In this document: positions 18,114 through 27,023 of the stretch, piece after piece
Numbering within the stretch: position 1 is the stretch's first letter
Layout of the letters: every line of letters starts with the position of its first letter
Source of the DNA: Anaerolineae bacterium
GTDB taxonomy: Bacteria > Chloroflexota > Anaerolineae > 4572-78 > J111
Assembly: GCA_023382535.1 (NCBI GenBank)
Contig: JAHDWA010000020.1
Span: 93,832 to 157,831 of the forward strand
Direction of reading: 5' to 3'
Length of the DNA: 64,000 nucleotides
Translations under genes and position numbers: made by a program
The notes under the pieces: model-generated
The model's input: the letters and a program-made list of their open reading frames with translations, nothing else
Database searches by the model: none
Told to the model about the DNA's origin: nothing

Positions 18114-19460
18114 GTGAGAAGGATTATGCCCCCCAGTTATCAATACGCCGGTTTACCCAACGTCAAACAGCCCGGCCTCGGCGTGGACGAGTGCGCCGCC
18201 CGGCTGCAGGTCCTCGCTTATGCCGAGGAGCGGCTAATGCACCTGCAAGCGGCTCACCTTGTGACGGCGCCGGAATGGGATATAAAGGGCCTGCTGGGGC
18301 GCTTGCAGTACGAAGCAGGCCAGCATGCCGACCAACTCAAGAATCGTCTGCCGGAACTGCGGATTTCAAAGAAAAAGGCCTCGAAAGCTTCGGATAGTCC
18401 GCTGAAGATTGTTTTTGACGAAGCAATGTTTGCAGCTAACACGGTTGAACTGCTGGCCGGCCTGGTTTTGGTCTTCAAACCGGCCCTGCTGCAAGCCTAC
18501 CGGGCTTACCTGGCAGCTACCAATCACCTGGCCGATTACCCAACCGTGCGTATGCTGAAAATGATCATCGCCGAAGAGGAGGAAAACCTGCCCCTGCTCG
18601 AAGCGGCTTATCGGGATGTTGCCAATACCCCTGAAAAAGAAGCGGAAGCCACTGCCTGGGCCAAGTCCTTACAGGACATGCTGGCTGCTGCCGGAGGCAT
18701 GGATGGGACAGGGCCGGTAGATGAGGCATACCTCCAGCCTGTCCGGGCGATCCGGCCTTATGTGATCCCCCGCCAAGTGGCCCGCGATGACTCTTTCCAC
18801 CAGATTTGGGATTTTGTGCACGTTGATAATGAGCAGGCCGCCGAGCGCTTTGCTCAAATGCTGGCTACCCGCCTCAGTGAAATCACCGCCGCCGAAGGGC
18901 TGGCTTTTGTACTGACTGAGGTTGAAGATCAGCCCTGGCCCTTTTATGTAGACATCTCCCGCCACCTCTGGGACGAGGTCCGTCACACCTTTTTTGGCGA
19001 AGCAGCCGCCGAACAGGTTTTTGGCGACCGGGCCGCGATGCCCATCCGTAACTTTGACCTGACCTATGTGTTTCAAATGTCGCCGTTGCAGCAGTATGCG
19101 GCCCTCGGTCTGGGCATCGAAGCGGCGATGATGAAATATCCCCCCGGCAAACGGGAAGAATACGAGTTTTGCCGGGATGTCGCCCGGCATCCCCTGATGA
19201 CCAACTTTCAGGATTTCGATTGGGCCGACGAGGTGCTGCACGTCAACATTGCCCGGCGGCAGCTCAAGGATTGGTTCCGCGGCAGCCAGCAGGAACTGCT
19301 GGCCCTGGCCCAACAGGGCGTGGAGCTGCGCGCCCAGGTGCGGAAAATGCAGCAGCCGTCGCCCCTGCCGGATGTAAGCCACATCTTACCGGAGATAAAA
19401 AATAGTCCACAGATAGACACAGACACCTGCCCCACCGCAGGTGCGGGTGGGCATAGATAA
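18114..19460 (+). CDS. Ferritin-like (diiron) protein
   Basis: A 448-residue protein. The GTG at 18114 is chosen because AAGGAAGG lies about nine bases upstream; the ATG at 18126 would sit too close to its own AAGGA. The sequence is almost wholly helical. Likely metal ligands include E and H in QYEAGQHADQL, EEEENLPLLE, WDEVRHTFFGE and DWADEVLHVNIARRQL, the E-x6-Y/E-x2-H pattern of ferritin-like carboxylate-bridged diiron proteins. There may be two such bundles. Function could be oxidase, oxygenase or metal storage. The last 20 or so residues (from PQIDTDTCP) are encoded by an intergenic-type repeat, so the original C-terminus was probably shorter. It follows the AOR gene by 57 bp. Confidence 0.7.
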   Translation: MRRIMPPSYQYAGLPNVKQPGLGVDECAARLQVLAYAEERLMHLQAAHLVTAPEWDIKGLLGRLQYEAGQHADQLKNRLPELRISKKKASKASDSPLKIVFDEAMFAANTVELLAGLVLVFKPALLQAYRAYLAATNHLADYPTVRMLKMIIAEEEENLPLLEAAYRDVANTPEKEAEATAWAKSLQDMLAAAGGMDGTGPVDEAYLQPVRAIRPYVIPRQVARDDSFHQIWDFVHVDNEQAAERFAQMLATRLSEITAAEGLAFVLTEVEDQPWPFYVDISRHLWDEVRHTFFGEAAAEQVFGDRAAMPIRNFDLTYVFQMSPLQQYAALGLGIEAAMMKYPPGKREEYEFCRDVARHPLMTNFQDFDWADEVLHVNIARRQLKDWFRGSQQELLALAQQGVELRAQVRKMQQPSPLPDVSHILPEIKNSPQIDTDTCPTAGAGGHR

Positions 19461-19565
19461 TGAAGAGGGAGGAGGAAGATAGAAGATGGATTTTTATCTT
19501 TCATCTGCGTGTATCTGGGTGCATCTGTGGACCTCAAAATTCCCGTTCAAAGGTAAAACGTTGCT

Positions 19566-20690
19566 ATGAAAATTGACTCCATCGAAATTAACCACTACCG
19601 CCTGCCGCTTGACCCGCCTTTTCGCGCCTCGTGGGACCCCAACCCGCGGGTGAGCCATACCAGCACGATTGTGCGGGTGCGGGCCGGGGAGTACGAGGGG
19701 GTTGGCTCCGGCGATGCTATGCTGGGTTTTGCCGGGCACGAGAAGCTTTTTCTGGGTTATGACCCGTTTGACATCGAACGCCACGTGCGGATTCTGGATA
19801 ATTTGCAGTTCCACTATGGCCGCATGTGGCCGCTGGAAGTGGCCTTGTGGGATTTGATGGGCCAGATCAGCGGCCAACCGCTGTGGAAACTGCTCGGCGG
19901 GAGCAGCCCGCGAGTGCGGACGTACGCCTCCACCGGCGAGCGGCTGCCGGCCTCCGAACGCGCCGCCTCGGTCCGCCGGTTACGCGAACAGGGCTTTCCC
20001 GCGCTCAAACTGCGCTTTCACGCCGCCGACCCGCGCCAGGACCTGGCGATTGTCCGGGCTGTGCGCGAGGCGGTCGGGCCGGAGATGGCCATCCTGGTGG
20101 ACGCCAACCAGGGCTGGCAGATGCCCTGGGATGCTTCCGCGCCCTGGGATTTCAAAACGGCGCTGTGGCTGGCCGGCGCGCTGGCAGAACTGGATGTGTT
20201 TTGGCTGGAAGAGCCGCTGCCCCGCCACGATTATCGCGGCCTGGCCGAACTGCGGCGGCGGGCGCGAGTGCGCATCGCCGGGGGAGAGGGCAACCGCGAA
20301 TTTTCCGAATTGCGCGAGTATCTGCGCCACGGCTCGCTGGATGTTTACCAGCCGGACGTGGTCTGGAGCACCGGCATTCTGCGCGCCCGGCAAATTGCCG
20401 GAGAGGTTCAGGCGGCCGGGGCTATTTATTCCCCTCACACCTGGGGCGATGGTTTGGTCCTGCTGGCTAACCTGCACGTTTCAGCCGCAGTATCGCAAGC
20501 CCCTTTCGTCGAGTTCCCCTTCGACCCGCCTACCTGGACGCCGGAGCGCCGCGATTTCATTCTGCCTTCCCTGACCCTGCCCGACGCCGAGGGCTATGTC
20601 ACCCTGCCGGATGGACCCGGACTGGGGGTTAAGCTTGATTGGCAGGTGGTAGAGCCGTTACGAATTTCGACAGGAACGATGGAGTCCTAA
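19566..20690 (+). CDS. Mandelate racemase/muconate lactonizing enzyme family protein
   Basis: A 374-residue enolase-superfamily enzyme. The N-terminal capping domain includes NHYRLPLDPPF and ends near WDLMGQISGQPLWKLLGG. The barrel carries the catalytic Lys in ALKLRF, metal ligands in DANQGW, WLEEPLP and GGEG, and the base His in YSPHTWGDG, all typical of the MR subgroup. The family abstracts a proton alpha to a carboxylate from acid-sugar or amino-acid-like substrates. It precedes an MFS transporter by 14 bp, so the pair probably imports and converts the same substrate, which cannot be named. Confidence 0.88.
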   Translation: MKIDSIEINHYRLPLDPPFRASWDPNPRVSHTSTIVRVRAGEYEGVGSGDAMLGFAGHEKLFLGYDPFDIERHVRILDNLQFHYGRMWPLEVALWDLMGQISGQPLWKLLGGSSPRVRTYASTGERLPASERAASVRRLREQGFPALKLRFHAADPRQDLAIVRAVREAVGPEMAILVDANQGWQMPWDASAPWDFKTALWLAGALAELDVFWLEEPLPRHDYRGLAELRRRARVRIAGGEGNREFSELREYLRHGSLDVYQPDVVWSTGILRARQIAGEVQAAGAIYSPHTWGDGLVLLANLHVSAAVSQAPFVEFPFDPPTWTPERRDFILPSLTLPDAEGYVTLPDGPGLGVKLDWQVVEPLRISTGTMES

Positions 20691-20704
20691 CGTCAGTCCT
20701 TTCC

Positions 20705-21973
20705 ATGAAACATTTCCACTTCTCCCCTGCTCCGGCCGGAGCTACCCCCGTCGAGCGCCAGAATTACCTCAACGTACAAATTGATGCCATTGGCATCGGG
20801 CTGGCCAGCGCCGCTGCCCCTTTTTTGCCGGTCTTTTTGGCCCGGCTGGGAGCCAGCCATTTTCAGGTCGGTTTGTTGACGGCCATGCCGGCTGTCACCG
20901 GTTTTCTGCTGGCTATCGTCATTGGACGCTTTTTGCAGCGCTGCCACAATATTGTGCCCTGGTTCAGCGGCGCCCGCCTGCTCACGAATTTAGCCTACGC
21001 TCTGACCGGCATCGTCCCGTTTTTACTGCCTCGTGACTTCGTTGTCCCGGCGGTGCTGCTGATCTGGGCCGCCGTGACCATTCCCCAGACGGTGGTCAAT
21101 ATTGCCTTCTCGGTGGTAATGAATGCGGTGGCCGGGCCGGAGGGCCGCTATGAGCTGATGAGCCGGCGCTGGTCTATCCTCGGTTTTACCACGGCGATTA
21201 CCGTGGCTATCATGGGCCAAATTTTGGACAACTTGAGCTTTCCTTTCAACTACCAGTTGGTCTTCCTGGGGCTGTCTGTGGGCGGCCTGATCAGTTTCTA
21301 CTATTCCAGCCACATTGAGGTGCCGGATAACGAGCCAATTCCCACCCCGCCCGATCTGGCCTGGCCGGAACGTTTCAAGGGCTTTATCAAACTCATCGGC
21401 GGGGAGCCGGCCTTTGTCTCCTTTACCGCCAAGCAGTTTGTCTATACCACCGGCACGGCCCTGGCGACGCCCCTCTTCCCGCTTTATTATGTCCATGAGG
21501 TCCACGCCAGCGACACTTGGATCGGCCTGATCAACACCGCCCAAACGGCGATTCTCCTGGTGGGGTATTACCTGTGGGTGCGGCAGTCGAAGCGGTACGG
21601 GGGTCGTTTTGTGCTGTTGTGTACCACCTTTGGCCTGGCGCTGCATCCCGCATTGGTCTCTTTTACCCACCAGCCGGGCTGGATCACTGTTTTCGCCGGG
21701 CTGGCCGGTATCTTTCAGGCCGGTCTCAACCTGGTCTTTTTCGACGAGTTGATGAAGACGGTGCCCCTCCGCTACAGCGCCACCTTTGTATCGCTGGCCC
21801 AGAGCACCACTTACCTGGCGACGGTGGCCGCGCCCCTGTTGGGCACGCTGCTCGCTGATCAAATCGGCCTGAGCGCCGCCCTCCTCCTCGGTACCCTGCT
21901 GCGCTTGATTGGCTTCGGCCTGTTTGTCTGGAACAGGAAAGCGGACCAGATTCCCTCCAGCGTCGGTGTTTGA
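20705..21973 (+). CDS. MFS transporter
   Basis: A 422-residue membrane protein with about 11-12 hydrophobic segments in two halves separated by a soluble loop (about 205-235, with IPTPPDLAWPERFKG), which fits the major facilitator superfamily. The ATG at 20705 is used; an upstream TTG at 20639 would overlap the enolase-family gene. The N-terminal half has FLPVFLARLGASHFQVGLL, close to the usual helix 1-2 region, and MSRRWSILGF. It is probably an importer for the substrate of the preceding enolase-superfamily enzyme. Specificity is unknown. Confidence 0.85.
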   Translation: MKHFHFSPAPAGATPVERQNYLNVQIDAIGIGLASAAAPFLPVFLARLGASHFQVGLLTAMPAVTGFLLAIVIGRFLQRCHNIVPWFSGARLLTNLAYALTGIVPFLLPRDFVVPAVLLIWAAVTIPQTVVNIAFSVVMNAVAGPEGRYELMSRRWSILGFTTAITVAIMGQILDNLSFPFNYQLVFLGLSVGGLISFYYSSHIEVPDNEPIPTPPDLAWPERFKGFIKLIGGEPAFVSFTAKQFVYTTGTALATPLFPLYYVHEVHASDTWIGLINTAQTAILLVGYYLWVRQSKRYGGRFVLLCTTFGLALHPALVSFTHQPGWITVFAGLAGIFQAGLNLVFFDELMKTVPLRYSATFVSLAQSTTYLATVAAPLLGTLLADQIGLSAALLLGTLLRLIGFGLFVWNRKADQIPSSVGV

Positions 21974-22096
21974 GCCGGCTTTGAATCACTGAGGCTGCTG
22001 ATTTCGCTGAAGGGCATGCTTTTTCAGCGCCTTCAAGCGTTTTTGGCGATTTCAGGAGTGCAAATTTTGCCGTCTTACCTGCTGCTGCTTTTAGGA

Positions 22097-22124
22097 TTGA
22101 CGCCCATCGCAAATAGAGTATAAT
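22097..22124 (+). promoter_or_regulatory. Sigma-70 promoter of the IclR gene
   Basis: TTGACG (22097-22102), 16 bp, TATAAT (22119-22124). It lies 63 bp upstream of the GTG start. Transcription would start near 22131, so the palindrome at 22150 lies in the leader. Confidence 0.7.
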
Positions 22125-22149
22125 TTTTAAGCGGATTATGGGAACAGTA

Positions 22150-22164
22150 TTGCACAATGCGCAA
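22150..22164. promoter_or_regulatory. Putative IclR operator (autoregulation)
   Basis: TTGCACAATGCGCAA is an imperfect palindrome just after the promoter. It matches the perfect palindrome GTTGCG-CCATA-CGCAAC upstream of soxB (31315-31331) in sequence and position relative to the promoter. Confidence 0.5.
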
Positions 22165-22187
22165 CAAATCCGGCGAAAGAATTTATC

Positions 22188-22991
22188 GTGCCTCAAAAAA
22201 AGCGTTCCACCGAATCAGCCATTCAATCAGTCCAGCGGGCAGCGACCATTTTGCGCAGCTTCACCCAAACGGAAGCGGAGTTGGGGGTAACGGCGCTCAG
22301 CGAGCGCCTGGGCCTGCATAAAAGCACCGTTTCGCGGCTGCTCTCCACCTTGCAGCAGGAAGGGTTTGTCGAGCAGGATTTGGAGACCGGCAAGTACCGC
22401 CTCGGCCTGGGCCTGGTCAGTCTGGCCGGCTATGCCCTGGAACACATAGACCTGCGCCGCGTGGCCCAACCTTTTCTGGCGACCCTGGCCGAGTTGACCC
22501 AGGAAACGATCAACGTCACCGTCCTGGATGGCAGCGAATGTGTTAACATCGAACGGGCGGCCAGCCCGCGCTTGATCCGCTACGTCGGCTCGCTGGGCCG
22601 GCGCACCCCGCTCCACTGCACCTCGACAGGGAAGGTCCTCCTGGCCTACATGACCCGCCCGGAGCGAGATGCCATTCTGCCCAAAAAGTTAACCCGCTAC
22701 ACGGATAAAACTATTATTGACCGGCAGCTCCTGGAAGAACTCTTGATCGGGGTCCGGGGACAGGGCTATGCAGTAGCCCGTGAAGAATTTGAGGAAGACC
22801 TGACGGCCATGGCCGCGCCGATCTGCAATCATCTGGGCCGGGTTGCGGCTACGGTCAGCATCTCTGGCCCAACTTACCGCCTGGAGCCGGAAAAACTCCT
22901 GTCGTTTGTGGAGCCGTTGCGCGAAACGGCCCGGAAAATTTCGATGCAGTTGGGGTGTCCGGCCGGCAACGGCTACGATAACCGGGATTAA
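22188..22991 (+). CDS. IclR-family transcriptional regulator
   Basis: A 267-residue regulator starting at GTG. The N-terminal winged helix-turn-helix spans about residues 12-75 (GVTALSERLGLHKSTVSRLL, then a wing ending TGKYRLGLGL). The remainder is the IclR effector-binding GAF-like domain (RRVAQPFLATLAELTQETIN, TPLHCTSTGKVLLAYM, GYAVAREEFEEDLTAMAAPI). Such proteins bind small catabolic metabolites and repress or activate catabolic operons. A strong promoter and a palindrome precede the gene, and a similar palindrome precedes soxB, so it probably regulates itself and the sox operon. Confidence 0.92.
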   Translation: MPQKKRSTESAIQSVQRAATILRSFTQTEAELGVTALSERLGLHKSTVSRLLSTLQQEGFVEQDLETGKYRLGLGLVSLAGYALEHIDLRRVAQPFLATLAELTQETINVTVLDGSECVNIERAASPRLIRYVGSLGRRTPLHCTSTGKVLLAYMTRPERDAILPKKLTRYTDKTIIDRQLLEELLIGVRGQGYAVAREEFEEDLTAMAAPICNHLGRVAATVSISGPTYRLEPEKLLSFVEPLRETARKISMQLGCPAGNGYDNRD

Positions 22992-23008
22992 TCTTTCTTT
23001 CATTAACA

Positions 23009-23029
23009 ATTGATCATTGATCGTTGATT
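23009..23029 (+). repeat. 7-bp tandem repeat (ATTGATC type)
   Basis: Three heptamers, ATTGATC ATTGATC GTTGATT, lie just after the IclR gene. They belong to the degenerate 7-bp repeats seen at many sites in the window. Confidence 0.55.
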
Positions 23030-23119
23030 ACTTGTGCCCGTTAGGGTATTGACAGTTTGGAACAGCCAACGGTTACCCGTCTATTAGCGTCTATCAGAAA
23101 TAAAAATCAGGATGCTTAT

Positions 23120-23220
23120 TGTCATTCCGAGTGGAGCGGAGCGGAACGAGGAATCCCTCGAATCTGTGCTAAAAAGTAATGCTGTAGAGATTTCTCGCTC
23201 CTTCGTCGCTCGAAATGACA
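23120..23220. repeat. Intergenic repeat with TGTCATT..CGAG inverted ends
   Basis: About 100 bp bounded by TGTCATTCCGAG and CTCGAAATGACA. Inside lie GAGGAATCCCTCG and GAGATTTCTCGCTCCTTCG. It resembles the element at 26936-27017, which has similar ends. It occupies most of the 251-bp spacer before the MmgE/PrpD gene; no clear promoter is seen there. Confidence 0.55.
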
Positions 23221-23242
23221 TGTCTTAGGCTTAATTCCGATA

Positions 23243-24610
23243 ATGTCAATTGTAAATTTTAGAGCCTCCGCTGATGCTGCCTTTATAATGAACGGCACTG
23301 ATTATGCCATCCAATTTATCTTAAATACAACCTGGACAAGCCTGCCGGGAGCAGTCCAACACCAGGCCCGGCGCTGCCTGCTCGACTCATTGGGAGCGCT
23401 GATCGCCGGCACAGACACACCCGTTGCCCGGCTGATGGCCGATTTTGCAGTCGAACAATTTGCAGGCGGCCAGGCTACCCTCATGGTTGCGGGCCGCAAA
23501 GCTTCGCTGGTGGGGGCGACGCTGGCCAATGGCTTTGCCGCCAATGCCCTCGATATTGACGACGGCTACCGGCCCATCAAAGGGCATCCGGGGGCCTGTG
23601 TCCTGCCGGCCCTGCTGGCGGCAGCGGAAGGCCAGGCTGGCGTGTCGGGCCAGGCTTTCTTGACTGCCTTCGTCATCGGCTATGAAATCGGCATCCGCGC
23701 CGGACTCATCCGCCACGCGACCTACCAAACCTACCACTCCTCCGGCAGTTGGGGCGCGATTGCAGCCGCCGCGGCGGCGGGTAAAATCTTTGGCCTGGAG
23801 GCGGGTGTCTTGCGCCAGGCGCTGGGTACGGCGGAATATCATGCGCCCATCGCCCCGATGATGAAAGGGATTGACACGCCTTCGATGGGCAAAGACAGCA
23901 TTGGCTGGGGAGCGATGGCCGGCGTGGCCTCGGTGTTGATGGCCCAACGCGGCTTCACCGGCGTCGAGCCGCTCTTCAGCGACGCGCCCAACCCGGCCTG
24001 GCTGACCGGCCTGGGCCAAGAGTACGAAGTGCTGAACCTCTATTTCAAACCCTACGCCTCGTGCCGCTGGGCGCAGCCGGCCATTGCCGGGGCGCTGGAG
24101 CTTGCCCGGCAGCACCACCTGGCCCCGGCTGATATTGCCCGGATCAAAGTCTCCACTTTTGAAGCCGCCGCCCGGCTCACCCGCCAGCCGCCTCAAAACA
24201 CCGAAGAAGCCCAGTATCACCTGACCTACCCCGTCGCCGCCGCCCTGATTGACGGCCAGGTCGGCCCGCGCCAGGTCACGCCGCCCCGCCTCTTCGACCC
24301 GGCGATTCTGGCCCTGACCGAGCGGGTTGAGGTGGAGGTTGTAGTCAAATACGAACAGGTTTTTCCGGCAAAAACCCTGGCCGATGTCGAGGTCATTACC
24401 ACGGATGGCCGGCATTTGCGGGCCGCAGCCAAACAGGCCATGTGGGAGCCGCCGGACACCCTGCCCAGCGACGCCGAATTGGAGCAGAAATTCCGCTGGC
24501 TGGTCGAGCCGGTGCTTGGCCAGGAGCGGGCGGGGGAATTAGTGGATTTGATCTGGCGCTTTGAACAGGTGGATGAGGCGCGTGACCTGATCAAATTAGC
24601 TGTGGCGTGA
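23243..24610 (+). CDS. MmgE/PrpD family protein
   Basis: A 455-residue member of the MmgE/PrpD superfamily (2-methylcitrate dehydratase, iminodisuccinate epimerase and relatives). Characteristic segments are RRCLLDSLGALIAG, NGFAANALDIDDGY, KGHPGACVLPALLA, GYEIGIRAG and YHSSGSWGAIAAAAAAGKIFGL, followed by KPYASCRWAQPAI. No Shine-Dalgarno helps choose the start; an ATG at 23288 would match the usual family N-terminus better than the first ATG. The enzyme probably dehydrates or epimerises a carboxylic acid. It sits between an IclR regulator and a SprT-like gene in the catabolic region. Confidence 0.88.
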   Translation: MSIVNFRASADAAFIMNGTDYAIQFILNTTWTSLPGAVQHQARRCLLDSLGALIAGTDTPVARLMADFAVEQFAGGQATLMVAGRKASLVGATLANGFAANALDIDDGYRPIKGHPGACVLPALLAAAEGQAGVSGQAFLTAFVIGYEIGIRAGLIRHATYQTYHSSGSWGAIAAAAAAGKIFGLEAGVLRQALGTAEYHAPIAPMMKGIDTPSMGKDSIGWGAMAGVASVLMAQRGFTGVEPLFSDAPNPAWLTGLGQEYEVLNLYFKPYASCRWAQPAIAGALELARQHHLAPADIARIKVSTFEAAARLTRQPPQNTEEAQYHLTYPVAAALIDGQVGPRQVTPPRLFDPAILALTERVEVEVVVKYEQVFPAKTLADVEVITTDGRHLRAAAKQAMWEPPDTLPSDAELEQKFRWLVEPVLGQERAGELVDLIWRFEQVDEARDLIKLAVA

Positions 24611-24630
24611 GCTATGATAAAGAGATACAA

Positions 24631-25146
24631 ATGGCAACCGCGGACAAATATATTACCTTCGAAGCGGCTTATCAGTTACTGAACAAAAGATTATTTGATA
24701 ACAAGCTCGAAGCGTGTGTTATAACCTTTAACTGCGACGGGGTGAGGAAAGCATTTTTTGTTAAGAACTCTTTCAAGGCCCAAGATGAGAGTGAAACGCG
24801 AGATGAAATTGCTCTCAATCCGAATATTTTTGCTGGTCGCACGGATGTCGAAATCTTGAGCACCCTGGCCCATGAAATGGTTCACAAGTGGCAATATGAC
24901 TACGGTAAACCCGGAAAAAATGCCTATCATAACAAAGAATGGGCCAAAGCGATGAAACAGATTGGTTTAAAACCTTTCAACATTGTCAAGCCAGATCGAG
25001 AAACTGGACCCGCCTGCGCCCATGTAATAATGGAAGACGGGTTATTTGTCCAAGTATGCCAAGAACTAGCGGCCAAGAAGATAAAACTGGATCGGCAGTT
25101 GCAAAAACCACCAGCCAACAAAAAACGAAAAGATAAAAGGAAGTAA
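24631..25146 (+). CDS. SprT-like zinc metallopeptidase domain protein
   Basis: A 171-residue protein with the HExxH zinc motif in LAHEMVHKWQYDYG followed by YHNKEWAKAM, the SprT-like arrangement. The C-terminus is lysine-rich (KKRKDKRK), which may help nucleic-acid binding. The ATG at 24631 follows AAAGAGAT. An alternative GTG at 24607 would overlap the stop of the preceding gene by 4 bp and couple translation. Its codon usage is more AT-rich than neighbouring genes, hinting at a different origin. SprT-like proteins such as Spartan cleave DNA-protein crosslinks; bacterial small versions are poorly characterised. Confidence 0.75.
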   Translation: MATADKYITFEAAYQLLNKRLFDNKLEACVITFNCDGVRKAFFVKNSFKAQDESETRDEIALNPNIFAGRTDVEILSTLAHEMVHKWQYDYGKPGKNAYHNKEWAKAMKQIGLKPFNIVKPDRETGPACAHVIMEDGLFVQVCQELAAKKIKLDRQLQKPPANKKRKDKRK

Positions 25147-25384
25147 GCTCGCTGCAAGGTAGCTTCAATACCCCTAACCTTGACAAGCCAGAACCAAAAA
25201 GGAACACAGAGCTTTACTATTTCTCTGTGCGCTTTGCGTCTGTGATTTCTCTACGTTTCTCTGTGTAAAATTTCTTATCAAATGTATAAGAATCTGATCT
25301 GTAAGGTGCTACTGAGGCTAAATCTGTACACAGATCTTTTCTTCATATCTGTGTCATCTGTGGATAATCCTTAAGGAGAGTCAA
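25147..25384. repeat. Intergenic spacer with TCTCTGTG-type low-complexity repeats
   Basis: The spacer holds direct repeats built on TTTCTCTGTG and CTGTG (about 25218-25268) and ATCTGTG near 25327-25370. The same kind of sequence recurs upstream of the beta-helix gene (60830-60930) and after 19400. No promoter stands out. The following gene begins with AAGGAGAG before its TTG start. Confidence 0.45.
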
Positions 25385-26914
25385 TTGACCAACGAAGGGG
25401 GCAACAAACGCCGCGAACGCCGTGAACGCCGCCGCGTCTCACCCCTGGCGGACAGGCCCTTCCGGTTATTACGCAACCCTTACCCCCCGGTCGAGGTGCT
25501 GCCGGCGGAGCAGCTCCAGCGGATTCACCTGGCCTCGCTGCGCATCCTGGAAGAGATCGGGCTGGAGTTCCTGGACGGCGAGGCGCTCGACGTGTGGCAG
25601 GCGGCCGGGGCGGAGGTGGACCGCTCGACCGGGCGGGTGCGCTTGGAGCGCGGCCTGGTCATGGAAGCGGTGAGCACAGCGCCGGCCCACTTCAGCCTGC
25701 GGGCGCGCAACCCGGCCCACGACCTGTACATCGGCGGAAATTACATCACCCTGGCCCCGGGTGCCGGCTGTCCTTACATTTCCGACTTCGAGCGGGGCCG
25801 CCGGCCGGGAACATTGGCCGCGTTTCAAGAGTTGGTCCGGCTGGTGCAGCAGTGCCCGCCGTTGCACATCGTCGGCGGGGTCATGGTCGAGCCGCAGGAT
25901 GTGCCGGTGCCGGTGCGCCACCTGGACCAGGTCTACAGCCAATTTACGCTCGGCGACAAGGCCATCATCAGCCCGGCCCGCAGCCGCGAAACCGCCCTGG
26001 ACTGCATCGAGATGGCAACGATTGTTTTTGGCGGCCCGGACGAAACGCAGCGCCAGCCGGTCCAGCTTGGGATCATCAACGTCAACAGCCCGCTGCGCTA
26101 CGATAGTTCCATGCTGGGCGGGCTGATAACCTATGCCCGCTACGGCCAGCCGGTGGTCGTCACGCCCTTTATCCTGGCCGGGGCGATGAGTCCTATTACC
26201 CTGGCCGCGGCCATCGCCCAGCAGAACGCCGAAGCCCTGGCCGGGATCGCCTTGACCCAGTTGGTTAATCCCGGTGTACCCGTGATTTACGGCGGCTTTA
26301 CCACTAATGTGGATATGCAGACCGGCAGCCCGGCCTTTGGCAGCCCGGAAGGGGCGCTGGCGCTGTTCGCCGGGGCCCAGTTGGCCCGCTTTTATGGTTT
26401 ACCCTATCGCGGGAGCGGCAGCCTGAACAACTCCAAACTGCCGGACGCCCAGGCCAGCTACGAAACCCAGATGACTCTCTGGCCGGCGGTGCTGGCTCAC
26501 GCTAACCTGATCCATCACAGCGTGGGCTGGCTGGAGGCGGGACTGGTCTTCTCCCTGGAGAAATTTATGCTCGACCTGGAAGGGCTGCTGATGATGTATA
26601 GGCTGCTCGACGGCATCGAGGTCAACGACGAGACGCTGGCCCTGGACACGATGGCCGAAGTTGGCCCCGGCGGGCATCACTTTGGCTCGGCCCACACCCT
26701 GGCCCGCTTTCGCAGCGAGTTTTACCTGCCTCTCCTGAGCGACCGGCAGAATTACGAAGCATGGGCGGAGCAAGGTTCGCTCGACGCGGGACAGCGGGCG
26801 CACCGGCTCTGGAAAGAGCTGCTGGCCGGTTACGAGCAGCCTGCCATTGATCCGGCGATTGAGGAAGGGCTGCGGGAGTACGTAGGGCGAAGAAAGCGAG
26901 AGTTGGCCGGGTAG
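25385..26914 (+). CDS. MttB-family methyltransferase homologue (non-pyrrolysine)
   Basis: A 509-residue protein starting at TTG with AAGGAGAG correctly spaced upstream. It has the MttB-superfamily pattern: LQRIHLASLRILEEIGLEFL, AGAEVDRSTGRVRLERGLV, PYRGSGSLNNSKLPDAQASY and HSVGWLEAGLVFSLEKFMLD. No internal TAG exists, so there is no pyrrolysine. It is much closer to the third copy (43975-45516), with shared VNSPLRYDSSMLGGLITYAR-like and YGGFTTNVDM segments, than to the 13574 copy. The methyl donor is unknown and no corrinoid protein is adjacent. A DauR-like regulator and an FAD amine oxidase follow. Confidence 0.85.
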   Translation: MTNEGGNKRRERRERRRVSPLADRPFRLLRNPYPPVEVLPAEQLQRIHLASLRILEEIGLEFLDGEALDVWQAAGAEVDRSTGRVRLERGLVMEAVSTAPAHFSLRARNPAHDLYIGGNYITLAPGAGCPYISDFERGRRPGTLAAFQELVRLVQQCPPLHIVGGVMVEPQDVPVPVRHLDQVYSQFTLGDKAIISPARSRETALDCIEMATIVFGGPDETQRQPVQLGIINVNSPLRYDSSMLGGLITYARYGQPVVVTPFILAGAMSPITLAAAIAQQNAEALAGIALTQLVNPGVPVIYGGFTTNVDMQTGSPAFGSPEGALALFAGAQLARFYGLPYRGSGSLNNSKLPDAQASYETQMTLWPAVLAHANLIHHSVGWLEAGLVFSLEKFMLDLEGLLMMYRLLDGIEVNDETLALDTMAEVGPGGHHFGSAHTLARFRSEFYLPLLSDRQNYEAWAEQGSLDAGQRAHRLWKELLAGYEQPAIDPAIEEGLREYVGRRKRELAG

Positions 26915-26935
26915 CCTTCGTGATGTGTCACTTCG

Positions 26936-27017
26936 ACGAGCGCAGCATGGAGAAATCCCTCAGATCTATGTCAGCCAACAACCGTTTCAGGGATTTCTCC
27001 CTGCGGTCGAAATGACA
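26936..27017. repeat. Intergenic hairpin repeat with TGTCA..TGACA ends
   Basis: TGTCACTTCGAC at the left pairs with GGTCGAAATGACA at the right, and GGAGAAATCCCT pairs with AGGGATTTCTCC inside. It fills the space between convergent genes and could act as a terminator on RNA. It is related in its ends to 23120-23220. Confidence 0.55.
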
Positions 27018-27023
27018 CGGCCT

